Assembly (NCBI GenBank): GCA_004194705.1
Contig: SADC01001184.1
Span: forward strand, 186,001 to 250,000
From: Ditylenchus dipsaci
Lineage: Eukaryota > Nematoda > Chromadorea > Rhabditida > Anguinidae
DNA length: 64,000 nucleotides
Direction of reading: 5' to 3'
Made by a program: the position numbers and the translations under genes. The notes beneath the pieces were generated by a model. The model ran no database searches and was not told where the DNA came from. It worked only from the letters and a program-made list of their open reading frames with translations. Positions 46,601-56,370 of the stretch are shown here, piece after piece. Positions within the stretch are counted from its first letter, which is position 1; each line of letters opens with the position of its first letter.

Positions 46601-47140
46601 CATCTTCCACAATCCTGTCCTCCAGAGAAATTGAATTCACATCAACCAACACCTTCTGAAATCAACGCGATAAATGCACAAACAAAAAGTAGTTGGAATT
46701 CACCGTCCGCACCTTCGCTACCGGCACAACAACGTCAACTTTTTGAGAAACACGACTTGCTGGTTTCAAAAGAGATCCTTGATCAAAGCGTCGATTGTGT
46801 TGCAACTGGATTGGACAGGAAACCGGATTGATGAGTCTTTGCCTGAAAGGCTCCTGCTGCTTTTCTTTGTTCATAATCGAACTGTGAATCCATCGCCCAA
46901 AGAAAAAAATACCCATTTTCGATCAGATACAAAAAAGAGAAAAAGAACGAAACTGATTTGGACGGTCACCGTTATTACTGTTGTCGAAGACCCTCTTGTT
47001 GTAATACGCTTCGTGAAAAGGTTGACGAAAGAAAGGCTTGGACTGCTGATAATTCGGCTCTTTTCGATAATTCTGCATTTGAGCTCCTTGATTTAAGCGC
47101 TCAAACTTTCTCGGATGCTGGTACATGATTCTTTGCAAGT
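43603..47140 (-). CDS. Multi-exon gene of unknown function with short introns and internal repeats
   Basis: Many small exons with introns of about 45-60 bp. Last exon 43603-43710 ends VNINPAALCDVPNFRA plus TAA. The exon from 43753 upward carries a repeat of about 25 residues: VDLKSVDCKSTEIMVAKESS, then VDLKPVDCKSAEIMVDKEPN, with a third diverged copy upstream. Other exons: near 44040-44110; 44890-45000 (coiled coil, KLSVNVQSIEENSRSKFIEV); 45020-45190 (MEKEKEQSYKAVISQFDDDL); 46290-46348; 46500-46610; 46700-46880; 46960-47138 (Gln/Asn/Arg-rich, YRKEPNYQQSKPFFRQPFHE). A missing base near 43938 shifts the third repeat copy out of frame. I recognise no domain; it could be a decaying gene. Confidence 0.45.
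45342..45599. mobile_element. TACCGTA-type MITE, diverged
   Basis: TA-flanked ends CCGTGTTCCCTATATTAAG and ACAGAAAATACGG; GGGGAGTTATTA units near the right end. The interior (TTTTGAGATTTTTGYGTGCT, then AAAGTGGAATCAGG) matches, inverted, the interior of the element at 58397-58658, although the end motifs differ. Confidence 0.7.
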
Positions 47141-48005
47141 CTATCCAAAGAAATGAAAGCGCAGCAGACTTTTCAACGATAAAGCCGAAAATAAGACGAG
47201 GTAAATGAAGAGATTTAAGTAACGCTGGAAATACAGATAGCTAGCCATAGTTAGCATACCATTGCTAATCGCCTGTCAGTGTTTTCAAAAATCAGACTTG
47301 CACACTTGGGACATACTAACTTCACCTACCCTTTTCTCATAAATTTTGTTTTTGTATTAACACTAGATAGACGGTTTCTAACATTGATGCGTGCTTTTTC
47401 AGAATTTCACGCTGAAGAAGATGGCGCAGGTCTCATCCGCTTACAAGGGAGGGACCCTGGCTGTGAGCTGGGGGACTTCGATGACAATTTTTTTTCTGCG
47501 TATTCTTGTAGAGTGTACCCAAGTTCCTCACAAATCTTGATCCCCAGCTCTGAAGGTCCACAAATGTGGTAGAATCGTCACTCAAAATTCTAAAAACACC
47601 TCGGTACCCGTATCATGGTTTTTTATAGGTGACCTTGGGCCATTAGTCCAGTGTTTAGACCTCGTACACGTACTACGAGTACGAAGTACGAGAAAATTTT
47701 TTAGAGGTACGAGTACGAACGGCTTTAAAAATACAAGTATTTACAAGTCACGAAGCATACTGGCACTTTACCACCAAAAAGCCGAATTTTAATGTCCTTT
47801 ATGTCTATATAATAAAAGATACAGTTGAATTCCTGAATAACGTACACCCCAAAAATTCGTTCCCACCTAGGGTCCGATATTTTTTTAGGTAAAGGGACGT
47901 TTGGCCCATTTTGGACAAATGTCCAAAAATGGCCAAACGTTTGGCCCATTTTTTGGACATTTGTCCAAAATGGGCCAAACGCTAATTCTGCCTTGGTCCC
48001 CCCTG

Positions 48006-49090
48006 GGGCCTATTGCAACAGTTGAAAGTTGAAAGTGTAAAGTTGAAAGTTGACAGTGAAAGTGTTGCAACACTTGAAAGTTGAAAGTGAAAGTTGAAAG
48101 TTGACAGTTGAAAGTGAAAGTTGAAAGTTGATGGTGTTGCAACAATTGAAAGTGACTCACTTTCAACTTTCACTTTCAACTGTCAACTTTCACTTCCTCC
48201 TATATATTTCTAAATTTTTAAATTCGTACATTTTGCGGGAATTCAAATTTTACAGTTTGAACCAACCAAACCAAGTGGTCGTCCACTTGGTGCGAAATTT
48301 TTTTTTACGTTTTTCATGTTCCAAAACCTGTTTTCTGGACTAATTCGGGCATGCTGAAGATGGTTGATAGTGGTAAAATCACGTTTTATCGAGAAATTTT
48401 TGAGTTATGGTAAATTCTTGATTTATCAAAATCAATATACGTCAAAACTCAAAAAATACCCGAGAAAACGGAATTTACCACTATCAAACCATCTTCAGCA
48501 CCCCCGAATTAGTCCAGAAAACAGGTTTTGGAAAATTAAAAAGGTGAAAAAAATTTGATCCAAGTGGACGACCACTTGGTTTGGTTGGTTCAAACTAAGA
48601 AATTTAAATTCCGCAATTCCGCCTAAATGGGACCCATGGTTACTAATAATGGATTAAGACAAGGGTACTGTGGGTAAATTGATAACAATAATGATGTGTG
48701 GGTACCACTTTATAGGTATTCCCTGTTACTACTCGAGGTTGAAAAATAATGAAAAGATCCGAATTACATATCGAAATCGTAAAAAATACCCACAAATTTG
48801 GATTCTACGCAAAAAATTGCATCTAGAAATGACCAAAACCGAAAAAAAATTTTACTTTCAACTTTCACAAAAAATCGGACCACCTATTTCAACCCACCGA
48901 TTTTTACCATCTACTTTCAACTTTCAACTTTACACTTTCAAGTGTTGCAACACTTTCACTTTCAACTTTCTACTTTCAACTTTCAACTTTCAACTTTTTC
49001 ACTTTCAACTGTTGCAACACTTTCACTTTCAACTTTCAACTTTCAACTTTCTACTTTCAACTTTCAACTTTCAACTGTTGCAATAGGCCC
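48006..49090. mobile_element. Element with 3-bp CTG duplication and TTGAAAG satellite arms
   Basis: Ends GGGCCTATTGCAACAGTTG and complement; CTG on both sides (48003-48005, 49091-49093). The undisturbed target (TTGGTCCCCCTGTTGATT) is seen inverted near 49553-49570, supporting the border. Arms are long runs of GTTGAAAGTTGAAAGTGAAA. 3-bp CWG duplication is compatible with PIF/Harbinger. Encloses a further inverted-repeat element. Confidence 0.7.
48230..48625. mobile_element. Inverted-repeat element with CCAAGTGGTCGTCCACTTGG arms
   Basis: Arms GCGGGAATTCAAATTTTACA, then TTGAACCAACCAAACC and CAAGTGGTCGTCCACTTGG, with complements at 48550-48620. The centre is a second inverted repeat (GAAGATGGTTGATAGTGGTA / complement). 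A second copy starts at 51388 and is broken by the MULE at 51604. Confidence 0.7.
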
Positions 49091-49399
49091 CTGTTGATTT
49101 TTTTTACAAATTTTCATTTAGTCTAATTGCGTCTAAAACCGTTCCAGAACACATTTTCCTTCGCTTTTTAACGAAAAAAGAGATTGTATATCAAACCTCG
49201 TACCATTTTGTGACTTTTCCAGCCACATGCTGATGTCATGTTTTGTTTTAGATTTTGGGATCGATAATTATTTGTCTGCTTTTAGCCGCTCAAAATGAAA
49301 GTCTTCGATTGGTCCAATAGCGATGTTTTCTCTTGGCTTCATCAAGTTCGTGATCGAAAGCTACTGCCAAAGGAAGTCGGCGCAAAGATTCTCAGTACT

Positions 49400-49445
49400 T
49401 ACACTTAAAACTTACACTTACTTACACTTACACTCACTTACTTAA
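49400..49445 (+). repeat. ACTTACACTTA short tandem
   Basis: About five units of ACTTACACTT in the right flank of the 48006-49090 element. Confidence 0.6.
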
Positions 49446-50282
49446 AAAACAGACAAATAATTATCGATCCCAAAATCTAAAACAAAGCGAAGGAAAATGT
49501 GTTCTGGAACGGTTTTTGATGCAATTAGACTAAATGAAAATTTGTAAAAAAAATCAACAGGGGGACCAAGGCAGAATTAGCGTTTGGCCCATTTTGGACA
49601 AATGTCCAAAATGGGCCAAACGTTTGGCCCATTTTTGACATTTGTCCAAAATGGGCCAAACGTCTACGCACCTTTTTTTAGCTTGATTTTCGAAGTCTTT
49701 TGCCAAAACTGATCCGTCAGTCTGGTTAGAAATATCGTAAGGATCACGATTTTGCGGGTCATTTATGAGAAACGCAACAGTTTGGCCATTTAGACCCGAA
49801 ACATCCTCAATAACGTACACCTAAATTCTTAAAAGGTGTACGTTATTGAGAATGTTCGAGTCTAAATGGCCAAACTATTGTGTTTCTCATAAATGACCCG
49901 CAAAAAAGTGATCCTTACGATATTCCGAACCAGACTGACGGATCAGTTCGGCAAAACTTCGAAAATCGAGCTAAAGAAGTGTCGGACCTAGGCGAGAACG
50001 AACTTTTGGGGTGTACGTTATTATTCAGGAATTCGACTGTACATTGCAAAATATTTGTTTTTCAAATTATTCCCTGAATACCCAATGAGTTTTTATACGA
50101 AGTAAGAGTTTTTGTAGTACGAGTACGAAGTACGAGCAAAAATTTTCGTGGTACGAGGTACGAGAAGAAATTTCAAAGGTACGAGTACGACGGTTAAGAT
50201 TTGGCAGTAAGAAGTACGAGTACGACACTTTTCTGAAAGTCCAAAACTGCATGGGTCATTCCTAAAATTTTTATGGCTGTAG

Positions 50283-50818
50283 GTGAAAACACCCGTCAAA
50301 ATATGTAAATCTCCCGTCAAATTTTTTAAAACTTCTTGTTCTCAGTATTTACTTTTCAAATTTTCAATTTTTTTGCACCAGCATGTAGCCCTGAATCTCT
50401 AGTTTCTAATAAGCTATCAGCTGTTCTCCTACTGCAATATTTAAAAGTAGGAGAACAATTCATTTTGAAAAAATACCGTAAATCCTCTAATAGAGCCCCC
50501 CTCTCTAATAGAGCACCCCCCCCCCCGATATTTGACTAGAGTTTCAGAGTTGGCACCATTTTTGATTGACAATTTCAAGATTTTTCAAGGATTGAAAAAT
50601 AAAGCCCCCGGGGGCTCTATTAGAGGATTTACGGTAGATGTGGTTTAAAAAAATGAAATTGTTCTCCCACTTTTCAATATTGTAGTCAGTCAGTTGATAG
50701 CTTATTAGAAACTAAAAATTCAAGGCTACATGCTGGAGCAAAAAAAATTGAAAAGTAACCACCGAGAACAAGAAGTTTTAAAAATTTGACGGGAGATTTA
50801 CATATTTTGACGGGAGAT
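50283..50818. mobile_element. hAT-like fold-back with CCCGTCAAAATATG arms
   Basis: Arms GTGAAAACACCCGTCAAAAT and complement GACGGGAGATTCAC. Flanks GGCTGTAG and GGCTCTAG form an 8-bp duplication with one mismatch. Interior arms (AGCATGTAGCCYTGAA..., CTAATAAGCTATCA) are also inverted. Interrupted by a TACCGTA-type MITE. Confidence 0.5.
50476..50634. mobile_element. TACCGTA-type MITE, TAATAGAGCCCCC motif
   Basis: TA-flanked ends CCGTAAATCCTCTAATAGAG and complement. Motif TCTAATAGAGC twice on the left and in the palindrome AAAGCCCCCGGGGGCTCTAT on the right, preceded by the shared core GGATTGAAAAATA. Confidence 0.8.
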
Positions 50819-50828
50819 TCACGGCTCT

Positions 50829-50952
50829 AGGTAAATTCGCCGACAGTAAATTCGGCGACAGTAAATTCGGCGACAGTAAATTCGCCGACAGTAAATTCGC
50901 CGACAAGTAAATTCGCCGACAGGTAATTCGCCGACAGGTAAATTCGCCGACA
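50829..50952 (+). repeat. GTAAATTCGCCGACA tandem array
   Basis: About eight units of 15-16 bp (GTAAATTCGSCGACAG), directly before the CAGTC-type MITE at 50959. Confidence 0.85.
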
Positions 50953-50958
50953 ACTCTA

Positions 50959-51387
50959 CAGTCAAACCTCGATTTAGTGGCACCCCCAAAAGTTCGTTCC
51001 CGCCTAGGGTCCGACACTTTTTTCAACCCAATTTGCAAAATATTTTATCGATTCTGTTATGACAGTCTGGTCGCAAATATCGTGAGGATTCCGATTTTGC
51101 CGATCGTTTTTGAAAAGTAAACGAATTTTGGGTTAAAAAAGTGAAACCTCGATATAGTGGCACCCCTTTTTTGAAAACAGGTGCCACTATATCGAGGTTT
51201 CACTTTTTTAACCCAAAATTCGTTTACTTTTCAAAAAACGATCGGCAAAATCGGAATCCTCACGATATTTGCGACCAGACTGTCATAACAGAATCGATAA
51301 AATATTTTGCAAATTGGGTTGAAAAAAGTGTCGGACCCTAGGCGGGAACGAACTTTTGGGGGGTGCCACTAAATCGAGGTTTGACTG
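50959..51387. mobile_element. CAGTC-type MITE, TAGTGGCACC motif
   Basis: TA-flanked ends CAGTCAAACCTCGATTTAG and complement. Skeleton TTCGTTCCCGCCTAGGGTCC and GTGAGGATTCCGATTTTGCC in both arms. Central motif pair CCTCGATATAGTGGCACCCC / GGTGCCACTATATCGAGG. Arms nearly identical, so probably young. Confidence 0.85.
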
Positions 51388-51594
51388 TAATTTTGCGGGA
51401 ATTTAAATTTTTCAGTCTGAACCAACCAAACCAAGTGGTCGTCCACTTGGAGCAATTGTTTTTTTACGTTTTTCATTTTCCAAAACCTGTTTTCTGGACT
51501 AATTCGTGTATTCTGAAGATGGTTTGACAGTGGTAAAATGCTGTTTTCTCGAGTATTTTTTAGTTATGCGCAATAATTGATTTCACCAAAATCA
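51388..51594. mobile_element. Left part of a second CCAAGTGGTCGTCCACTTGG element
   Basis: Matches the first 200 bp of the element at 48230. The sequence resumes at 55201 (CAATACTCAGAAAATACCC to CGGCATTTTACT) after the MULE insertion and then breaks off. Confidence 0.65.
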
Positions 51595-51852
51595 ATTATT
51601 GCCGGAAGGTACTTTTTTTTGCCCGCTAATTACTTCTTTTTGCCCGCTAAATCTTTTTTTCTGCCCGCAAATTTGAAATCCCGCTAATTACTCTTTTTTG
51701 CCCGCTAAATACTTTTTTCTGCCCGCAAATTACTTTTTCCTGCCCGCAAATTTTCTCAAAATGCCCGCAAATTTTCTCTTTACTGGGTATACGGCAATTG
51801 ACTGTCCTTACTCAATTTTTTTATTCTTTCGTGGATTCTTAGTGTTCTGAGC

Positions 51853-52012
51853 AAGGTGGTATACTTCACGATTACCTCAGCCATCAGCCTCAGCCGGCTG
51901 AGGTCTGAAAAATTTACCTCAGCCGTCAGCCGAGCCCAAAATTTTTGTTCAGCCTCAGCCCTCATTCGGCTGATGGAACGGCTGAAGTCAGCCGGCTGAA
52001 GATATCACCCGG
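51853..52012. mobile_element. hAT-like MITE with CAGCCGGCTGA palindromes
   Basis: 8-bp duplication TTCTGAGC at 51845-51852 and 52013-52020. Imperfect ends AAGGTGGTATACTTC and GAAGATATCACCCGG. Interior rich in CCTCAGCC / GGCTGAGG. Confidence 0.65.
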
Positions 52013-52274
52013 TTCTGAGCATGTTTTATTGTGTGCTGGCCTTACAAATATGTGCTGTTTCCTTTTATCACTGTTCTGAAATCGCTTTTTTAATTGGGTT
52101 TTTCTTGATAAATCTGGCACATATTTAGTCTAAAAAACTTACCAATTTTCTGAGACTAACCAAAGTTTTTTATTTAATATTTTCACAACAAAGGACAAAT
52201 AACTTAATAATGAATGACAAGTTTATTCAAGAATCCATATACAACACAGTTTTACCAATAACAAGAGTGACTTT

Positions 52275-53150
52275 TTAGTTTGATGGACGCCCTCTTTTCT
52301 TTTTCTGCAGTAGTGGCTCAGCTGTAGCATCCCTTGGATACGATAAAATTCCCTTAATCTTCATCAGCATGACTGAATGTTTGCAGGGTGACTTCTTTAT
52401 CCCAACTGGGCAGGTGCAACAATAGAAGTTTGGCCAACCCTTAATTAATGAATTGAACATTTGAAGGCTCCAAAAAATTACTTACATTAGAGTGATTCAA
52501 AATATGAATAGCACTTCTGTTTTTCTTGTAGAGTTCCCAGCTTGTGTACGATGGCGAAGAGTGAAGGGCTTCAAATGTATCTAGCAGATTCTCACCGAGA
52601 CGGTTTACCTAAGCAGATTGGTAATCAATATACAAGATAACATGTTAATACCAATATTTCATTTTGAATTTTCTTAGGCGTCTTATCTTGCATTTTTTCG
52701 CTGATAAATCTTTTGACTGGAGATGAAAAACTGCGAGCTGTTCCACCAATAGGCTTGTGATCAGAATGGCTTCTGGCTCTTTCCACAACGATGACTTGTT
52801 TTCCCCGATACGGCGGATTCGAAGCACAGCCGGACAGTTAAAGGATTTTCTGCGAGCGTAGTTACATTCGAAATTCTCAATATCATGCTTCTGTGACTGA
52901 GTTTTCTTTTTTCTACAAATCACAAAGGTTTATGAAAAGACATCCTTTGAACAATCTTACAGTTGCCATTTGTTTCCATCCTTATTCCATTCACTATTGA
53001 AATCTTCCTTCCATTGCTGAACCTTCGCCATTGCATCATCACCTTCAAAGGCAGCCACTTCGAAATATGAGTTTTGTTCGCCTCGGCGTGTTGGGAGCGC
53101 TTCCATCATTTGATTATATAAGCCTAAACAAAAATATGAAGTTATTTGAA
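52275..53150 (-). pseudogene. MULE transposase remnant: zinc-binding N-part and SWIM C-part, no catalytic domain
   Basis: In transcript order: 52957-53110 (FEVAAFEGDDAMAKVQQWKE, then FNSEWNKDGNKWQL and GTAAG donor); 52645-52923, a FLYWCH/GCM-like zinc module with NFECNYARRKSFNCPAVLRI and, one frame over, RARSHSDHKPIGGTARSF, giving a Cys-Cys-His-His pattern broken by a frameshift near 52795; about 52500-52612 (LLDTFEALHSSPSYTSWELY); 52275-52460, a SWIM finger (CCTCPVGIKKSPCKHSVM) and RGRPSN end. The roughly 250-residue DDE transposase domain expected between the zinc module and SWIM has no room. Confidence 0.7.
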
Positions 53151-53462
53151 ATTTTAGGAATGTAAAATATGAATAATAAATATATAAAACATGCTCAGAA
53201 CACGGACACGGACATTTCGTCCCAAACCGTTTCGTCCCAAAGCCGTTTCGTCCCAATCCGTTTCGTCCCAAGCCGTTTCGTCCCAAGCCGTTTCGTCCCA
53301 AGCCGTTTCGTCCCAAGGCCGTTTCGTCCCAATTTATTTTATCCCTAAACGCACAATAATTTATGCGCTTCTAAAAAGGCACGTTTCCCCGAAAAATAGC
53401 CAGCTATTTTGCTGAAGCCGCCAATCACAGACTTCAAGTGGAGCTGGACGTCTGCCATCCGG

Positions 53463-53674
53463 GGCTGTGAAAATTATCAATGCTCTTCGAGTGGTTCAGC
53501 AAGGTCGTGATTAGAAGTACATCCAATGGCAAGCGGGGAAACGTCCAAAGGGAAAGCGAATGAAATACGTAGAAGCCGATCGTCGGATTCTCTATATTGT
53601 GCAAGACTACGAGAGACGGAGCACAGAAGAATTCTTAAAGGGGATTGCTAACAATTTTGAAATGGAAGATTGAT
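53463..53674 (+). pseudogene. Basic reading-frame fragment inside a nested element
   Basis: Frame reads VKIINALRVVQQGRD, an in-frame TAG, then KYIQWQAGKRPKGKRMKYVE, ADRRILYIVQDYERRSTEEF, LKGIANNFEMED and TGA. Codon-like and charged, unlike the surrounding repeats. Family not recognised; may be a captured exon. Confidence 0.4.
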
Positions 53675-53739
53675 TTTTGTTGTTTGTTCAAGTGTTATGT
53701 CGTTCAATAAAAAAGGTTTTGAATGTGGTAATGATCAGA

Positions 53740-54484
53740 CGGTCCACCCCAAAACGTCCCCGGCCAAAACGTCCCCGCCGAAACGTCCCCGCCGAAACGT
53801 CCCCGCCGAAACGTCCCCGGCCAAAACGTCCCCGCCGAAACGTCCCCGCCAAAACGTCCCCGGCCAAAACGTCCCCGCCGAAACGTCCCCATCATAAAAA
53901 ATTATATGTTTTTTAATCTTTTTTATTTAAAAACTAATCATACAAACACAATTAAAACAACTTTTTATTGACAACAAGCAAACAAAATGACTCGCTACAG
54001 ATTGAATTATCTATTGTTATGTGGGTACAGATTGTGGTACCAGACATATTGTTGGCCGCTTCGCGGCCAAGACCAGCACACTCCACATTGCAAGGGATAG
54101 GGGAGCATGTAGTACATGTTTTTGGGTGAAGTGGACAAAAAAGTTAAAGTGTAGCGAGTCGCAAAAAGTGTAGCGAGTCACAATTGTAGCGAGTCGAAGT
54201 TTTACCATATCTGGCACCTTGAGACCGGTCCCCAGGGGATTGACATCCTTCCTGGATGCATATAAAAATATAAGCACATACATGTTTCTCTAATCGGTGG
54301 GTGATAGATAAATTGATAAAATAATTTTTTATGATGGGGACGTTTCGGCCGGGGACGTTTTGGCCGGGGACGTTTTGCGGGGACGTTTCGGCGGGGACGT
54401 TTTGGCCGGGGACGTTTCGGCGGGACGTTTCGGCGGGGACGTTTCGGCCGGGACGTTTCGGCGGGGACGTTTTGTCCTGACCCG
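53740..54484. mobile_element. Innermost element with ACGTCCCCGCCGAA termini
   Basis: 9-bp duplication ATGATCAGA at 53731-53739 and 54485-54493. Ends CGGTCCACCCCAAAACGTCC and complement ending GACGTTTTGTCCTGACCCG. Nine or so units of AAACGTCCCCGGCC / AAACGTCCCCGCCG on the left and a similar number inverted on the right (54336-54475). No ORF of its own. Confidence 0.8.
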
Positions 54485-55244
54485 ATGATCAGATGGGTGG
54501 TTTGAATAGATAAATGTTTTTATTGCAAATTTAAAACAAATTAAGGCACGTTCAGAATAGCGCTTAGATGCGCTCCCACACCCGCACCCACACTCTATAT
54601 GTGAACACTCAAATCCCACTCCCACACCCCACTCGTCACTCTTGACTAATTCAAATTTAATTGTGAACACAAGTGTGGGTCTGGGTATGGGTGCGGGTGT
54701 GGGTGCGCGATTTTAAGATTATGTGACCGTAGCTTTAAGGTTCTATGCAAATTTGAAACAAATAAAGGTTCGACATCCCTTACGGGGACGGTTAAAAGTA
54801 ACGGATTTCCGTGTGCGTAAATTATTGTGCGATCAGAGATGAAATAATTTGGGACGAAACGGCCTTGGGACGAAACGGCTTGGGACGAAACGGCTTGGAC
54901 GAAACGGATTGGGACGAAACGGCTTTGGGACGAAACGGTTTTGGGACGAAACGTCGCGTACCCTCAGAACACTAAGAATCCAAGAAAGAATAAAAAAAAT
55001 TGAGTAAGGGACAGTCAATTCGCCGTATACCCAGTAAAGAGAAAATTTGCGGCAGAAAAAAGTAATTTGCGGGCAGAAAAAAGTATTTAGCGGGCAAAAA
55101 AGAGTAATTAGCGGGATTTCAAATTTGCGGGCAGAAAAAAAGATTTAGCGGGCAAAAAGAAGTAATTAGCGGGCAAAAAAAAGTACCTTCCATTATTGCC
55201 CAATACTCAGAAAATACCCAAGAAAACGGCATTTTACTCACAGG

Positions 55245-55500
55245 AACTCAAGTTTGAGTTTAATTGGGTCATGTTAAACTTTAATTCGAGCAACTATTAA
55301 ACTTTAAAAACGACGACCTAGTACCTTAACATGACCCCATTTAAAGTTAGACCTTACCCAATTCAAACTTTACTCTAATTAAACTTTACTTTTACCTTAA
55401 TTAAAGTTTAATTTTACCCTATTTAAACTTGGTTTCTAACCGGTTTAAAGTTTAACTTTACCCAATTTAAACTTGGATTTTACCCAATTTAAACTTCAAA
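55245..55500. repeat. Diverged TTTACCCAATTTAAACTT repeats
   Basis: Irregular tandem words TTTAACTTTACCCAATTTAA and inverted AAGTTTGAGTTTAATTGGGT. Probably another fold-back arm; no borders found. Confidence 0.5.
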
Positions 55501-55514
55501 AAGTGGATAGGTTA

Positions 55515-55600
55515 CCAGGTGGAACCGAACTATTGCATCAGTGATGCAGTACAGTGCTACCACAGCCTTACCCACTAGGCTACCATGTCGTTTCAAGTAA
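55515..55600 (-). repeat. tRNA-like sequence
   Basis: On the minus strand, GGTAGCCTAGTGGGTAAGGC resembles an A-box region and GTTCGGTTCCACCTGG a B-box, ending GGTAACC. The acceptor ends pair (GGTAGCC/GGTAACC poorly). Likely a SINE head, not a working tRNA. Confidence 0.3.
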
Positions 55601-56370
55601 TAAGGGTTAGGCATGGGCTATATACCAGTACGACTGTTTCTGCGATCATAATTTTTATAGAGTTTCTATCAGAATTTATTTACTTTGTCATGATTAGAAA
55701 GCAATTAAAGTTCAAATAGCACTATAAAAAACAATAGTTAGTGTTAGTGGGTGAAAAGAGACCGGTAAAAAAGGTATCGGTAAAAAGGGGCCAGATACTT
55801 AATTGTATTTTTCTTCCCCTTTTTATTCCGAGTTATTTTTTTGTGCTAATAGTTAGTAGTTGCTATTATTGTGGTTGATAATACTCAGATGCTGCTGGTC
55901 ATGCCCTACTGACTACTACAGACCAATTTATGTAAAACGAATGATTGTAGTAGTCTAAGTATGGCTGATCCGACATTTTCATAATTGGTTTGAAATTAGT
56001 CTTTCTTGTCTTGTAAAAACTCCCATAAGTTAACACGTTTGTCTGTAATCCAGCCAAGATTTTATTGCATAATCTAAGCCAAATGGTCGTCTATTAAGAG
56101 AGAGATTTCCTAATTCTGAACTTTTGCCTGTTACCTCAATTTTTTTGAGATTTTTTCTAATGACATATATAGAATCTACATGCGATTTTGAACAACTTTT
56201 GTTTTTACACTTTATTTTTTTAATATATTTTTTTTGCCACTAAATAGGCCTCCCAAGTTGGCCATCCCCGAAAAGTGGCCTATTTCATTCTAATAGATTC
56301 TAATCCACTAATCCTCTATCTGAACGGCACGTATGACCACTCGTTGGAAAGCTCTTGAATTGCTCTTTCT
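55600..56370. other. No gene seen
   Basis: AT-rich; one hairpin-like stretch AATAGGCCTCCC...AAGTGGCCTATTTC at 56246-56290. Confidence 0.5.

Larger units (their letters stand above)
47889..49672. mobile_element. Element with 9-bp duplication and GTTTGGCCCATTTTGGAC arms
   Basis: TTTTTTTAG at 47880-47888 and 49673-49681. Arms hold two tandem inverted units each of GTTTGGCCCATTTTGGACAA. 9-bp duplication suggests a Mutator-like origin. Inside lie the dispersed motif GGGGGACCAAGGCAG (both arms) and the nested element at 48006-49090. Confidence 0.65.
47822..50039. mobile_element. CAGTC-type MITE, AATAACGTACACC motif, interrupted
   Basis: TA-flanked ends CAGTTGAATTCCTGAATAAC and a complement ending AATTCGACTG. 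Skeleton TTCGTTCCCACCTAGGGTCC and ATCGTAAGGATCACGATTTT present. Inner motif pair CCTCAATAACGTACACC / GGTGTACGTTATTGAG at about 49802-49845. The left arm is broken at 47888 by the element 47889-49672. Confidence 0.75.
47650..50240. mobile_element. Outer fold-back with TACGAGTACGAAG arrays, split by a CAGTC-type MITE
   Basis: CGTACTACGAGTACGAAGTA units at 47660-47720 and at 50095-50225 in the same composition, facing each other around the 47822-50039 insertion. No clear target duplication, so the borders are approximate. Confidence 0.5.
53204..54963. mobile_element. Nested MULE-like element with GTTTCGTCCCAAGCC termini
   Basis: 9-bp duplication TCAGAACAC at 53195-53203 and 54964-54972. Ends GGACACGGACATTTCGTCCC and complement ending GACGAAACGTCGCGTACCC. 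Seven or so units of CCGTTTCGTCCCAAG on the left (53208-53335), about six inverted on the right. Arms continue with CGCACAATAATTTA. Interior has a reading-frame fragment (53470-53673) and the nested element 53740-54484. Confidence 0.8.
51604..55191. mobile_element. MULE (Mutator-like element) with SWIM-bearing, DDE-less protein
   Basis: 9-bp duplication ATTATTGCC at 51595-51603 and 55192-55200. Ends GGAAGGTACTTTTTTTTGCC and complement. Subterminal units TGCCCGCTAATTACTTTTTT repeat on both sides. The terminal repeats extend inward through ATTCTTAGTGTTCTGAGCAT; both arms are cut there by later insertions (51853-52012 on the left, 53204-54963 on the right), and the pieces match when the insertions are ignored. 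Encodes a minus-strand protein (separate entry). Confidence 0.85.

Noticed and set aside
48000..49097. Ser/Phe/Gln-rich proteins from the TTGAAAG runs
   Set aside because: Low-complexity translation of a satellite in transposon arms.
52275..52460. Host SWIM-domain gene
   Set aside because: It lies inside a 9-bp-duplication element with long inverted repeats and follows a transposase-type zinc module, so it belongs to the MULE.
53204..53900. Repetitive proteins encoded by the GTTTCGTCCCAAG and ACGTCCCCGCC arrays
   Set aside because: The open frames are by-products of tandem repeats whose unit sizes keep stops out; both strands are open and composition is that of the DNA repeat.
55515..55600. 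Functional tRNA gene
   Set aside because: A- and B-box-like strings exist, but the acceptor stem and anticodon arm do not fold well; it fits a SINE remnant.
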